Shown here: positions 1-11,309 of the stretch, piece after piece
How the letters are laid out: the number at the start of each line of letters is the position of its first letter
How positions within the stretch are numbered: the first letter of the stretch is position 1
Assembly: GCA_013368445.1 (NCBI GenBank)
Contig: JAACJO010000057.1
Coordinates: 1-64,000, forward strand
DNA length: 64,000 bases
Origin: Leucocoprinus leucothites
Taxonomy: Eukaryota > Basidiomycota > Agaricomycetes > Agaricales > Agaricaceae
Direction of reading: 5' to 3'
Translations under genes and position numbers: made by a program
The notes under the pieces: generated by a model
What the model saw: the letters and a program-made list of their open reading frames with translations, nothing else
Told to the model about the DNA's origin: nothing
The model's database searches: none

Positions 1-2
1 GC

Positions 3-941
3 CCCTTCGCTTCGGCCCTAGCCTCTGATTCACTTCGAGGCGAACTTGGTCATGACAGATTCCACCAACCCTCATCCACCACTCGTCGACCGAATACTGC
101 CCATGGGTATCCCACATCGCCTATGCCTCTTCCCGGGCCGAATCGATCTTCAGCGGGACATGCTCCATCAGCTCATTCCGGCGACTCAGGGAAGAACTCA
201 TGGTTCATAGCCAATCCCTACGAGATCACACCAAAGTTCACCCGATTAGGGCTTTCATCTTCAAGTGTGGTCTTACCAACAACTGCAAAGGAGCACAAAC
301 GTTTGGCACACCGGAACTCTAATTCAAGCGTTAAGACGTCAACAACACGGATGGGGCGGACCGGGAGTATCATTTCTTCTCCCGACAATAGTCGTTCATC
401 ACCTTCCAAACAAGATGCTCTGAGCCTGCCGACTCCGAGCTTGACGAAGAGCAATAGCTCAAACTCACTTGCTGAAAGCTTGGGAACTCTGCAGCCACGA
501 AGAAGTACGACGATACCTATTTCCTCGACCCCCTCGAACATTGCGACTATTGCCGAAGGCGACGAATCTGATCTTCGATATGATTCCACTTCTAAGCCTA
601 ATGAATACACTCAGCCCGTTCCTACAACCACCACTTCCAAGATGAGACCTTTAAATCGGTTTAAACAGATGGCTCTTCGGTCCATCAAGTCATCCACGTC
701 GTTAACCAAGTCATCCTCGACTCCTGTTATTGGGAAATTAACGACCGACACCGGCCGGTCGCAGAGTGAAATAAGGCTTGGGTTTTTCACTTCTCGAGCG
801 GGCTCTCCCACAACCTCCGACTCGACCGCAGATTCAAAGCCAGTAGGCATTCGAGAGCTTGCTTCACCCCCTGCCAAGACAAAATTCGGCACCAAGAAGT
901 TCTGGAAATCATTGGTCATTTGGCATCGGAACCACTCATAG
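3..941 (+). CDS. 3' end of a Ser/Thr-rich low-complexity protein (partial)
   Basis: The frame is open from base 3 to a TAG at 939-941, so this is the C-terminal part (about 312 residues) of a protein that begins outside the window. It is rich in Ser, Thr, Pro and Arg, with many short basic/Ser clusters typical of a disordered, phosphorylatable region. One more ordered segment (NPYEITPKFTRLGL, near base 210) recalls short conserved C-terminal motifs of fungal regulatory proteins, but I cannot name a family. The last 20 residues are basic and aromatic (KFWKSLVIWHR). No transmembrane helix or catalytic motif is visible. Internal ATGs, including the one at 123, are probably not starts because the frame continues upstream without a stop. 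Confidence 0.6.
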   Translation, partial: PFASALASDSLRGELGHDRFHQPSSTTRRPNTAHGYPTSPMPLPGPNRSSAGHAPSAHSGDSGKNSWFIANPYEITPKFTRLGLSSSSVVLPTTAKEHKRLAHRNSNSSVKTSTTRMGRTGSIISSPDNSRSSPSKQDALSLPTPSLTKSNSSNSLAESLGTLQPRRSTTIPISSTPSNIATIAEGDESDLRYDSTSKPNEYTQPVPTTTTSKMRPLNRFKQMALRSIKSSTSLTKSSSTPVIGKLTTDTGRSQSEIRLGFFTSRAGSPTTSDSTADSKPVGIRELASPPAKTKFGTKKFWKSLVIWHRNHS

Positions 942-3900
942 ATATAGACGCTCATTCTCCCTCTATCCATCACTCCTTATTACCAACTCTCTCTTAACTA
1001 GACTTAAATCCATATTTACGTCAATTTCTAGTTTTTCCATCTTCCCATCGGTCTCACTACGCATATCACGGATATCTTGCACGGCGCCTATGTTACCTCA
1101 ATAGATCCTTAATACTATTATTCTTTCGACTTATTGAGTGTGTTCAGAACGAAAATAGATTATCGAAGGCTTGGACTGGAGCCTCGAGGTAAACATGCAT
1201 CTCATTGATTCCGCAACGAGTATTGAGCGTGCGCGCTGCATGATTCAAGGGCCCGATTCGTTAGCTCTGGTATAGCTTTCCAGTGCCTCGAGGCAAGCAT
1301 GATCGTATGGCTCTTAAAGCCTCTCTGACGGTAAGGTTTCATCATTTGTGTCAATCCTTTGCCCTCATCCGCTATTAAAACCAGGGTATGGTCAACGGCG
1401 AGTCAATCGCTCATTCTGCTTCACAGGCACAAATGTACACGAACTAGGATCGATAATATCACACGAGCCTGTACTTTGATGAGAGATAAGACCTGTAAGC
1501 CCCAGGCGGCTTGCACTAGGAAGCGCTGCGGGACGGGTGAGGCATGGGAATGTCTAGCCTCAGATCAACTAAATAGCGACTGTTATCTCAGTGCCAAGTA
1601 AACCGCACCCTGAGTCGATCTTGCATGGTACAATTGATTATGAGCGGTCTGATTAGCGGTTGCGAGTGCCATGAGGTAGGAGCCGAGAGCCCAAGAGCGC
1701 CAAAGCTCATAGCAGCCCAAGATGCTTGACTCACGATGAGACCCCATTTCCCGGTAAGTGCTGCTGGGATAAGATTACATTTTCAGAATCGGGAGTCTAC
1801 TGAACAGGCTTTGAAGGGCCGACACATGTACAAGACGGAATACATTTTAACAGAAAAGGATCAGCATAGCTGAAGAGCGTGGCAGCCTTCCGGCTCATTG
1901 ACCGCTCTAATACGAATATCTACGTACCTGGTTATAAACAATTGCGAGCCCGATATTGCCGAAGCGAACCTGGAATCTGGTTTTCAGTGTACAGCTAGAA
2001 GAGTAACATGGCATCTTGAGCACGAACGGGGATTCTGGAAGTGTGAAGAACGGTCGAGGAACGCTGGAAGTCTGTCGAGCTCGTTGATTCAATCAAGGTC
2101 CTCGTCATTCCTAAGGGAGCTTTTCTCGGTATGCAGCCTTAAGCCCCGCAATAGATCGTTAAGGATTGGCAAGGACTGGACACCGCATATGCCAACACGT
2201 ATGGTTATTACTATGAACGAATCAGAGCGTGATACCTAAGTAACAGAAAAATCCCCCGTGTCACTGGTGCAGTGTTCCAGGCCAAAATTCGGCGTCCTGA
2301 ACCGATGTGTAGTCAAACCCACAGACCGAGGCTTGATTATGAAAAGGGCGTGCTTTTGAAGTAGGTAATATCCTAGACTTCCTTTGCCTTGCGGTATCCC
2401 GCATAAATCATACCTACGCGCAACATCGGTCGACAAAGGTCAAAGTAGACTTTAAGATTCGTGATGTTGACTAGTACAGCGATGAGGAAATAGTTTGTCA
2501 CAGGCTTCTGGATTGTCGATGAGTATCGTGTGCAGCAGTAATTATATTATTAACATAGGCGTCAACGACCTCGAGAATGGTGTGATCAGTGGGGCCAGCC
2601 GTCATTGATTTCCTATTTTGAGTACATTTCAGCACATATTTCATGATAGACACGAAAATACTGACTACATGGTGTGTGTATACCCGTATGTCCATCGTAT
2701 TCTGTCTGGGCATCAGAGAGCTTCCTGAGCTCTGATGGACGAGCAGAGGACTAAAGTTATTCCAGGAAAGTTGACCAGCGGAGGTTTCATGTCCCTTATT
2801 TGTTTGGCCTATGTATGTGCTTATTTGCACGGCCCGCTCGAGCGCGTGAGGGGCTGGGAAGGAGCCTGCGACACAGTATGGCCCTCCCAAATTCCCGGAC
2901 TGATCAGTCTCTAGTACCTCCAAGTTAACTCAAATAGCCTTCAACATCCGGCTCTCTACTGATTAGGAAGACTACTTGTGGCAGCAACCGATACGCGTTC
3001 CAAGGCACGAAGCTTTCTGATCAGAATATAGGGGTACGGGTACCTCATTAAAGCCACGAAATCTCCGGGGTCGAGTCGAGACCTCGGATACAGCTAAATG
3101 CTTTGCCATCTGCTGTGAGTATAACTTGAACATATCACCCTCGTTGACTAGGAGTCTTGGATCAGTTCACAGCCGATGCTCTAGCTCCTTACAAGCCCAG
3201 CCTGGCTCAATTCTTACGGGATCAGTATGTCGACCCGAGACTGTGATGCGAATCCTCAGGGGAAGCATTGAAATCTAGCGCACCTTGCTTTTGCCCAGCA
3301 CCGGCACCCTGATCGTAAAGGGCTCATTGTGCTTGTACCTGAACTGAGCACGAGGGCGACCCTGAAGTTTAATTCGAGGGAAATGATTGAGGTATTTTCC
3401 ATCCTGAACTAAGTCTCTTCAAACCCCAATCAGAATCAAATACTATAACCCACGGGCGAACAAGACAACCTACATTGTCTCGTCTTCTCCACGCATACAT
3501 AGTTTATGCATCAGAAAAACCCGTAACATCATGGATACGTTACAATTATATCTGCCAGACCACTTATGCCATCATCAGTCTAGACTTCTACTAGTTGGGT
3601 TCAATCCCTCGTCTGCAAACACTCGGTTACACGCCTCCTTACTTAGGCATCTCATACGGCTGTTGCTGAAGCTTGTGAATTCCCGGAATCCCACAAACAC
3701 GGAGAAGATTGAACTCAATCATCGTCGGCTATTCTTTTAGCGCTTCTTGAAGGTCTTGGGAGAATTAAACAGCTTGCGGCCCGTCTGGGTCTCACAGCGA
3801 TCCGCAGAAAGTCCATCCCTGTTTGTCTACTGCGATTCTTCCCTGATTCGTCCAAACACGTGGGTGGATCACACCTCTGGCTCCCACATCTCTTCTCCAA

Positions 3901-4098
3901 GCGCAGTGTGCTCTGTTACAAAAACATGCCTACATCTCCAGGCTCCGGCTGGCAACCATACATTGGTGTTCCATTTGACTAACACTCATCATTCTTCTGC
4001 TTCTCTTCTTTTCACATACCGCGGTCGCTATCCCGACTTGAGTCCCCTCTTGACTGAACTCCTACCCTCTCCCTGCCATCCGCTTTGACATCCCTCAG
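942..4098. other. Intergenic region, no recognisable gene
   Basis: No frame gives a recognisable domain or a multi-exon model with consistent phases. Open frames here are all under about 145 codons and look like chance. The last 350 bases before 4099 are pyrimidine-rich, as in basidiomycete promoters and 5' leaders, and probably serve the thioesterase gene. Confidence 0.4.
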
Positions 4099-4903
4099 AT
4101 GCAACCAAGTAGCTCCTCGCACAAAGCCTGGGTTGACCCTGCTTCTTTACCAAACCACGGAGATATCTCAGCTATTGGTGGAAACGCGGCGGATTATATC
4201 AAGCAACTCAACTTGAACACATACATATCTTACGGTGTTGGCAATGAGGATACTTTTGGCTATAAAGTAGGGAAGTCTGTCAAATTCGTTGATATCAGTG
4301 TCGACCGCAAGGAAGAGAAGAAGGGTCGGCTCGAGGCCACCACAGTAGCAGAGCTTATCGTGACAAAAGGTTCGTCGCCTACAGGGTCAACGAGACACAA
4401 CTAATAGACTTCACAACCTAGATATGTTGAATGGTGCTGGCATGCTACATGGAGGATGTGTTGCGTATCTCATCGATAAGTGAGTAGGGCAGGATGGTTT
4501 TTTTTGTGTCCTCTAAATCAACTATGCTCACTTTCACCTACAATATAGCTGTTGCAGCACTCCACTTGTCGTGCTTGGTCTCATACAAAGAGTTAATGGA
4601 GTTGGTGTGACGCAGTCCATGAATATCCTCTTCCATGCTCCGGCTCCAATGTGAGCGTCATGAGATCAGATTGCCGATTTCTTCTTACGATCATCACAGC
4701 GGGACATGCCTGCGCATCATGAGCACATCGATCGCCTTGGGAGGAAGAGTGATGAGTTCGAGATGCGAGGTCTGCCAAATTTGTGCTCATCATCGTTGAG
4801 CTGGTAATTAACTCTATTATTCCAGATCGTCGACAAAGACACCGGGCGGATTATCGCATCAGCGTTCTTGAATAAAATGCAACCAGCTCTTTCCAAGTTA
4901 TAA
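4099..4903 (+). CDS. Hotdog-fold thioesterase (ACOT13/PaaI-like)
   Basis: Five exons join with consistent phases: 4099-4369, 4422-4479, 4549-4650, 4700-4769 and 4826-4903, giving 192 residues, a normal length for single-domain hotdog thioesterases. Exon 2 carries the family hallmark NGAGMLHGGCVAYLID, in which the HGG turn and the following helix form the acyl-CoA site. Exon 5 has the closing beta strand (DTGRIIASAFLNKM). Such enzymes hydrolyse acyl-CoA to free acid and CoA in the cytosol or mitochondria. The substrate cannot be told from sequence. The start is the first in-frame ATG after a pyrimidine-rich leader. No signal peptide or membrane segment is visible. The N-terminal 40 residues are less conserved in appearance and may be flexible. 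Confidence 0.85.
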
Positions 4904-5664
4904 TCATGTTCCGGCTACGGCATCTATATTTGGGCATAGGGACAGCAGCGGACTGTTATACCTCTTGTTGGAAAACTCGCAACTATTTGAACATGTATAT
5001 TTAAGTTTTTATTGGGCTGTATTATCATGGTAGAGCAATCTTCATAAGAGCTGTGTTATACCGTACAGCCGAGAGATTGCCGAGAACATAAGGACTGCAG
5101 TTTACCCTGACTAGTCCGGATAGAGGGAGACCGGTGGAGCCGATGATGCTGAGGACAGCAGTCCAAGATTTGAACTATCTATATTGGGACATGTACGCGG
5201 AGGGCTACGAGCCTCTCGAGTTCATTTTTGAGTTCCATTTTATCAGACCGCCAAGCCTTAGAGCACATAATCTCTTGCTTGATCACTGAGAGCAAGCAAA
5301 CAGACCTCCGCTTGCCGACAAGTTATTCAGGCTTCGGGGCCGTTTTAGCTGATGATCGGTGATCGGTGCCACGTGGTTAGTGTCAACGATTAGCGACTGC
5401 TGGTCTCCAAGTCTCATTGACATTATTCTCAGTACAGGCGTATTACTTTTACCACCAGCGACTAATAGCATAGGACCCTAAGAGACTGTCGTTGGCAAAC
5501 GATCTCACCTAGCTCTCCGAAGGCAACACCCTTGTCAATGGCCTCGGCCTTTCTTATCAATAGCTTATTTGACGCACCGATGACACTGGCTTATGGAATT
5601 CCACGAGTGCCATCCAACACCGTCCCCAATTATCTAGCTTTCTCTTTCTATTCTAGCCATCATC
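4904..5664. other. Intergenic region
   Basis: Nothing coding is recognised. The region should hold the terminator of the thioesterase gene and the promoter of the next plus-strand gene. The segment just before 5665 is pyrimidine-rich. Confidence 0.4.
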
Positions 5665-7068
5665 ATGGAATTACCGGAGGAGTACGAAGTGAATAATACT
5701 ACGGTTCAAGTGCTGAGAAGCGAGCTGGAAAGGCTGTCTTCCGTTGAACTGGGCTTGAAATCCGAGCTTGAGGGCGCTCAGGTACTTGCGCTTATTTTTT
5801 TTTTCTAATCGAGCCATCTGGCTCTGATATCTCCCCTCAGGTTCTCATAGCAGAAAATATGGCTCGGAAGCAGCAGCAGAGGGATTCCAGGGCCGATTTT
5901 GTCCAATCTCTGACCGAGCAAGCTGAAGAGCATTCCCGACAATGTGCCAAATCGCGGGCACAAGTGATAGCATTTCAGGACATCATTCGCCGAGCTGAAC
6001 AGGTATGCTGGCAAACACCTTCGCTTTATGATTCTTGCTAAGAAGAATAGGAAGAATCAACGGTGGGCAGTCCGTACTGAGTCGACTCAAGCAAAGAGAT
6101 AACCGCCTTGCGTGAAGGAAACTACCAAATTGGACGCGTTACGTGCCCAAGAAGTCAAGTATCGGGAAAAAAACGAAAAATATAGAACCCGCTCTTTTCG
6201 TCTTCAGAAGGTATCGCCGTCTACTGCATACAAAATGATTCTCTAAACTCCAACGCAGGAGACAGAGCCCATTTCAGCAGCGCTGGTGCAGCACCAAACT
6301 CAGCACCAATCTTTGGGAAGACTACCACTATCTTATAAAGTGGCTTTGCGAGGCTACCCGAGGGTTATCCGCCCAAGATTCAAAGATCTCGTTCCTGTAG
6401 GCAAGCTTGGAGAGACCTTGGAAGATATTCTCTACTACGTGCGTATTTTCTTGCATTTACAAACTGCTACTGAGTAGAGTTAATAAGGATGCCGCCACAA
6501 CTCAGTGCGTCGTCGACGTTCCTGATTTCTGGTTATAATCTCATCTAGATAGCTTCTCCTCTCATTCGTACTACCTTCCATATACCGTCGAATGGTGCGG
6601 CCCACATGCCGTGCTGTTCACTCCGACATCTGCTTTCAATCCAATAACTATGACATGGGGGCCGTTTTCCATTCCCCGTGCAGAGGATGGAAAGATATAC
6701 CACCTCTTTCTACGACGTGGATTGAAAATATTTTACTGGGGATCCTATCGCCTTCGCCGTCTTCAAAATCACGTTTTCAGTGACCTTGACAATGGACACT
6801 TGAATCGAGTAAGTCCCTCATTCTGATCTCAGTGACTATGGTTTCATTGTTCTTGCTATAATCGATTTAGCATTTGTCTCAGATCTTGGAAATTGCCACC
6901 CCTCGGTCTACTCCTGCAGAGATCCTACGTACATTTGAACAACTCGTGATGGACGATGTGGTCCCGCTGGAGTGCATCACTTTCGAATGCACTGGTTTCA
7001 GTCACGAGCTTTATGGTAGATTGGCTCAGCGTCTCAGCGGACGGAAGGGCGTCAGTGCTTTAAAATGA
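5665..7068 (+). CDS. Coiled-coil protein with C-terminal DUF6697-like domain, copy 1
   Basis: Exon 1 (5665-5781) and exon 2 (5841-6002) encode Glu/Gln/Arg-rich coiled coil. Later exons include about 6120-6210, 6260-6440 and 6535-6808, and a final exon 6871-7068. The C-terminal part aligns by eye with the neighbouring gene at 7214: an HAVLF strand, a YHLFLRRGLKIFYWGSY strand pair and a final helical ECTGFSHELYGRLAQRL segment. I assign it tentatively to DUF6697, a domain of unknown function common in Agaricomycetes. Two doubts remain. The coiled-coil exon near 6060-6130 changes frame between DNRLA and ETTKLD, five bases apart, and the junction between about 6440 and 6550 has more than one possible intron. 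The gene may therefore be decaying, or my model is wrong there. Confidence 0.55.
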
Positions 7069-7213
7069 TGTAGCCCAGAAGGATGGGAAGGAAGGAAGAA
7101 GCGTCGAATTTAGATAGTGAGCTTATCAATAATTATTATCGAAGCTATTGGGTCCGTATCACGTACATAAAAGGCATGCTTTCTAGCAGTTGGTATCACC
7201 GCACCTAGGCATC

Positions 7214-8664
7214 ATGAATGCTAACCATGGACAAGAAGACGCACAAGCAACCAGAGAAATTGCCAAATTATTGGGGCGAGAGCTCGTATCCGCCAAAAGA
7301 CGAATCAAAAACTTGGAGAATCAGGTATCTAGGCCCTATTGATGGTCCCAATTAACGCTAGCTAAAGCCCCGGGTCCCAATAGCTCCAAGAGAGCAAGGT
7401 GCTGCTGAACCAACCAGGAGGAAAACAGAACTATCGTACATCTGAACCTGTTCTGCAGCTTCAACAAGAGATAGAAGGATACAAACAAGAGCAGTATCGA
7501 CTGATCCAACAGGTCAGCAGCCTCAGGTCACAGGCCCGGGATGCCAAGGTGAAGCGCCCTCCCTCTCATAAGTCTCATCTCTGCCAACTGTGCTCGATGT
7601 TTGATTAGAAACAGGTTGGTTTATCAACATAAGCAAGAGTTCGATCTCAATCCCAAACTATAGATTAAAGAAATGTCCAAGCTGCGTAAGCAGTTCAAGA
7701 GCTTGGAAAACCAAAGGGATAAAGCACGAGAAGAAGCCAAGAAATCAAAGGCGGTACGGTGCAAAAATATATATCCACATCTCTGAATTAGCCTATCATT
7801 CTCAGCTATACAAGGACCTCAAGCAACACAGAAACAAATTGAACGCAAACACTGACGACGCCTCGGAGTCTAATCCAGAGGGTAATGGCCCTTTTAGTAT
7901 TATGTCTGCTTTACCGCCCTCCCCGACCCGGCCGCGCCAAGGATCTTTGCTCCCTGTCATCGAGGGGAGCTTCAATCCAACTAAACTCTGCGCATATCTT
8001 ATGGCGGTAAGTCTTCATAGCCCGACCCCGCAAATAGGAGCTCAGCGACGATGTAGAATCTCAATACTCGGAGGTATACTGAAAACTCTATTATCTTTCC
8101 CGGTCGATTCTCCTGGTGCGCATCCCCGGGAGGCTACCATCACGCGCTCGCCTTCGAGCCGACACACGTCTTTAACATTCAAACTCGCAGTTGGGAAAAG
8201 GGTTTACTGATGGAGTCTCTATATGGTATGGTCAGGGAGTTATTCTATGTGCAGAAGGGGAAAACCTATTATGCGGGGACATACAAATGCATTCGATTCG
8301 AGAATTCCTCGATCAGGCTGCCTGACTCTGAAATAGAGGGATTGGTAAGTTTGCAAGACGTTTCCGTAGGCGATATAACACTCACTATCCGCAGACTTCC
8401 ATCGCCATCGCCGAGGCCGCGTTATCTGACGAGTTCTCCAACGCCCCTTCTTCTGTGACTCATAGGGGAACACTCAGCAAACTCTATCGTGAAGGTGTCC
8501 TGATGGTCGAGTGTATGGGGCTTCAATGTGTTGGCTTCAACAAACAGTTGTACAAGGAGCTTTTGGCACAATATGCGTCCAACCCTGCGCCAAAGAAAAG
8601 GCGGCGCTCGCTAACCGTCACGGGAGGTGCTACAAAGAAAAAGAGGAGATTGAGCGTGGAGTGA
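7214..8664 (+). CDS. Coiled-coil protein with C-terminal DUF6697 domain, copy 2
   Basis: A consistent model is 7214-7324, 7384-7548, a possible 6-nt exon 7609-7614, 7664-7753, 7806-8006, 8057-8344 and 8395-8664, giving 374 or 376 residues. The first half is a charged coiled coil (LGRELVSAKRRIKNLENQ and similar). The second half has the domain core: GGYHHALAFEPTHVFN, then ELFYVQKGKTYYAGTYKC, then a helical end GLQCVGFNKQLYKELL. I recognise this arrangement as DUF6697, whose function is unknown. The C-terminus is very basic with two KKRRR/KKKRR clusters, which suggests nuclear import. It is a head-to-tail tandem paralogue of the gene ending at 7068, only 145 bp upstream. Confidence 0.7.
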
Positions 8665-8834
8665 CTTGTTTTGTTGTGGTTCTTCGGGATTGATCGTTGT
8701 GAGGTTAATTCTTCCGAGGTCAACCAGTTTTGGGCTGTATATTCGCAGGAGATAGACTCTGATAAAATTTGCAGGCGTGAAGTTCGCACCTATTAGATTT
8801 GCGACTTCGAAACATGATTAGCAGCTTACCTATG

Positions 8835-10136
8835 TTATTGTGCCGGTATGACAGGTGGACTTTCACTTCTAGTTTCACCTGTCGTGTTGATGACACTCGT
8901 CAGCTCCGGGTCGTATGTGCGAAGCTCGGTCATGTTTTTCATACTCCGCATATTGAGTATCAGTCGGCACGCCTATGAAATAGTTCAGGTCATGAAATAT
9001 GGTCCTGCTGGGGTGGGTTCTTCACCGTAATAGAGAATAAGCAGATCATCAGACTATCAGGTGAACCAGTTACCGCTTAGGAACATCACCGAAAGGGTTT
9101 GAAAATACATACCAAAAAATAATGTGTCCTAATTCTTGAACAAAAACAGCGTATGGGAGTGTTGCAATTAGAAACCCTAACAACAGATAGGGGATCGTCG
9201 CCTCAGACTTTTTCTACTTGCTCAACGAAGACGTACAAACGTTACCTGTTATCAGGATAAGAACCCAAGAGCTATCTCGCATGACTACCCGAAGCACGGG
9301 AGGCATGCTCCATCCGTCTTTCTGTGTACTGCGATACTTCTTCAAGATCAACACCCAGAGAAGAAGTTGGTTTGTGAGGATTGTGAGGCTAGGATAATGA
9401 TAGTCTTCAGCATAAAGCCAGAGGTTTTTAAGAACAAGAATGCTCGCCTGAACCACTTTGAGCTATCCGGTGTCCCCTTCATAATACAGAAATGATCCGT
9501 CTCCATACCCCTTAATGATTCTAATCCATTCCATACGTTCAGCCCCCTAGACAAGAAAAACCAGAGAGCTAAAAAGGACCCTAACATGGGTTTGCGGTCA
9601 TAAAGAGCAAACACTACACAAAGAGCTGACATTCAGCCAATAACAAGCCAGAAGCTGGCGTTCAAGCTTACCTCTAACCATCATCACAAGCTCCATATTC
9701 CAAAGCAGCAAAAGGACAGAAAAGGTTTGAAAGGTGACCCAAGGCAAGCAATTCACACTTGGTCTTCGTGAGAGGGTGAACGAGTAGGTGGTGTTGATGT
9801 TGTGACAGAACTTGGGCATCATCGACCCGAACGAACGTCCCACGAAGGGAGAACTCACACTTGGATGGCGAGGGCTATGTAACGACTGAGGATAAACGAC
9901 AAAGTGACAAACCAGTCAAAGTCTCTTGATCATGAAAATTAAGTACCGTGCCGCTCAGTAAGTTCAGAGTGCCACTTACTTCCATATACACTGATACTCT
10001 TGATTCCAAGTGAGTAAATGATCATACAAGAGCAACGCAAGACCAGCAACTGTTGCAAGCGTTTCAAATACTGTGATTCCATTCCTCTAGATGCGAACTC
10101 ACCATCGCAACTCTGCCGGACGTATATTTCGGACAT
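8835..10136 (-). CDS. DUF6533-type multi-pass membrane protein, copy A
   Basis: About nine short exons join in phase from the ATG at 10134-10136 to a TAA at 8835-8837, roughly 270 residues. Exon 2 carries the DUF6533 core VAGLALLLYDHLLTWNQEYQ. Then come hydrophobic helices FDWFVTLSFILSRYIALAIQ, a segment ending ELVMMVR-VFALYDRK, the membrane-proximal RVVMRDSSWVLILITG and a last helix ending CRLILNMRSM. This order is typical of the large basidiomycete family of predicted seven-helix membrane proteins of unknown function. It is the left copy of a tandem duplicate (see 12888). Compared with copy B, one acceptor has lost its AG and must move, and one donor near 9445 is GC instead of GT, so splicing may be impaired. 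Confidence 0.7.
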
Positions 10137-11309
10137 AGCGGAACTCAAGCAGGGGGAAGCATGGTTAGAAGGTATACTCAAAAGTATGCACGACGGTTTA
10201 TATGCGCACCCATCAGCGTCAAGGGTTTGCCTGCGAGCTGATTAATATATTGATGGCGGTTCATCGCGGGGAACTTGCACATTGAGTAACGGCATGCCGG
10301 AAGCTCTGGATGTGCGTGAGAAGACACCGTCCTCGGCCCTCGGCCACAATGACTCGGAGCCGAAGGTTTTCAAGAGCATGATAAGTCTGATTTCGTTCTA
10401 CAATCGAGGGTAAACAAGGGTGGAGGACTACAAATACGATATACTTAGGCTTGGAACTTTGAAGCTCTAGAAGAGAATAAGCGAAGCTGAGCGCTCTGAC
10501 TTCTTTCACACGCTGCTGATGTTGGTAGGGTAACTGGTATTACATTTTAACCGCTAAGTACTTATGTATATGGAGCACCCTATGTCAAGACGACTTTAAG
10601 GCTCTCCCAGAAGGATGATATAAGACGTAGCAGGCGAAAGTCTATTTTTATGGTTAAGCAACGAAACATTTTCACATGACACTCAATAAACGTTCCAACA
10701 GAAAGAGACAGCAGTTCAGACCTTTTCTCTGTGTACTCGCCGCATAATGTCATGAATGACTACAGAAGGCGACTATTACGGTCAGAAGCAAATCAAAAAT
10801 GTCACGCTGTAAATCACATTCAATTGTCGCCCCTGATCCACCCCGCATCCCTGGCACGCATATCGTCCCATTTGCAATTTTACTATTGTCGACTCTATCC
10901 AGCACAAATATTATCATCAGCCTCATCAACATCAACGTCTCGACACCATTACAATCTGAAGCGACGCCTACCACGCCACCCGTCTCGAGAAAAGCTATAC
11001 TAACTAGAAGCAAGAAACAGATATACCTAATACCTATGAGTGTGTTATATACGCATACAAGAACCATGAGAGGTACCCCACCATGACCATCGTCAAATCA
11101 ATCATTGTCATCATCATCAAAAACCGGGTTTGGGATATGCAGTCGAAACAAATCGTGTTCCAGGAAATGGCTCGAATAAGCGAGCGAGTGGGGGAGAGTG
11201 GAAGGCATATATAAGAAACGGGAGGATAGTAAGATAGTGGGAAATGCCGAGCAGGATGGAAGGATAATGGAGTAGATGGATGGATAATAGAAGTGAAGAG
11301 AGAGTCAAA
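10137..11309. other. Spacer inside duplicated unit A
   Basis: No gene is recognised. Much of it aligns by eye with 14222-15718, so it belongs to the tandemly duplicated DUF6533-DGK1 unit. It should contain the promoter of the DUF6533 gene, read leftwards. Confidence 0.5.

Noticed and set aside
218..610. 130-codon minus-strand frame opposite the first gene
   Set aside because: It is a shadow of the Ser-rich plus-strand frame, which is open from the window edge and has biased composition; the minus frame shows no domain.
2498..2923. 141-codon minus-strand frame in the 942-4098 gap
   Set aside because: No recognisable domain, no neighbouring exons with fitting phases, no duplicate. Length is within chance for this base composition.
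3747..4088. 113-codon frame just before the thioesterase
   Set aside because: Pyrimidine-rich leader sequence; it ends 11 bp before the ATG and shows no domain.
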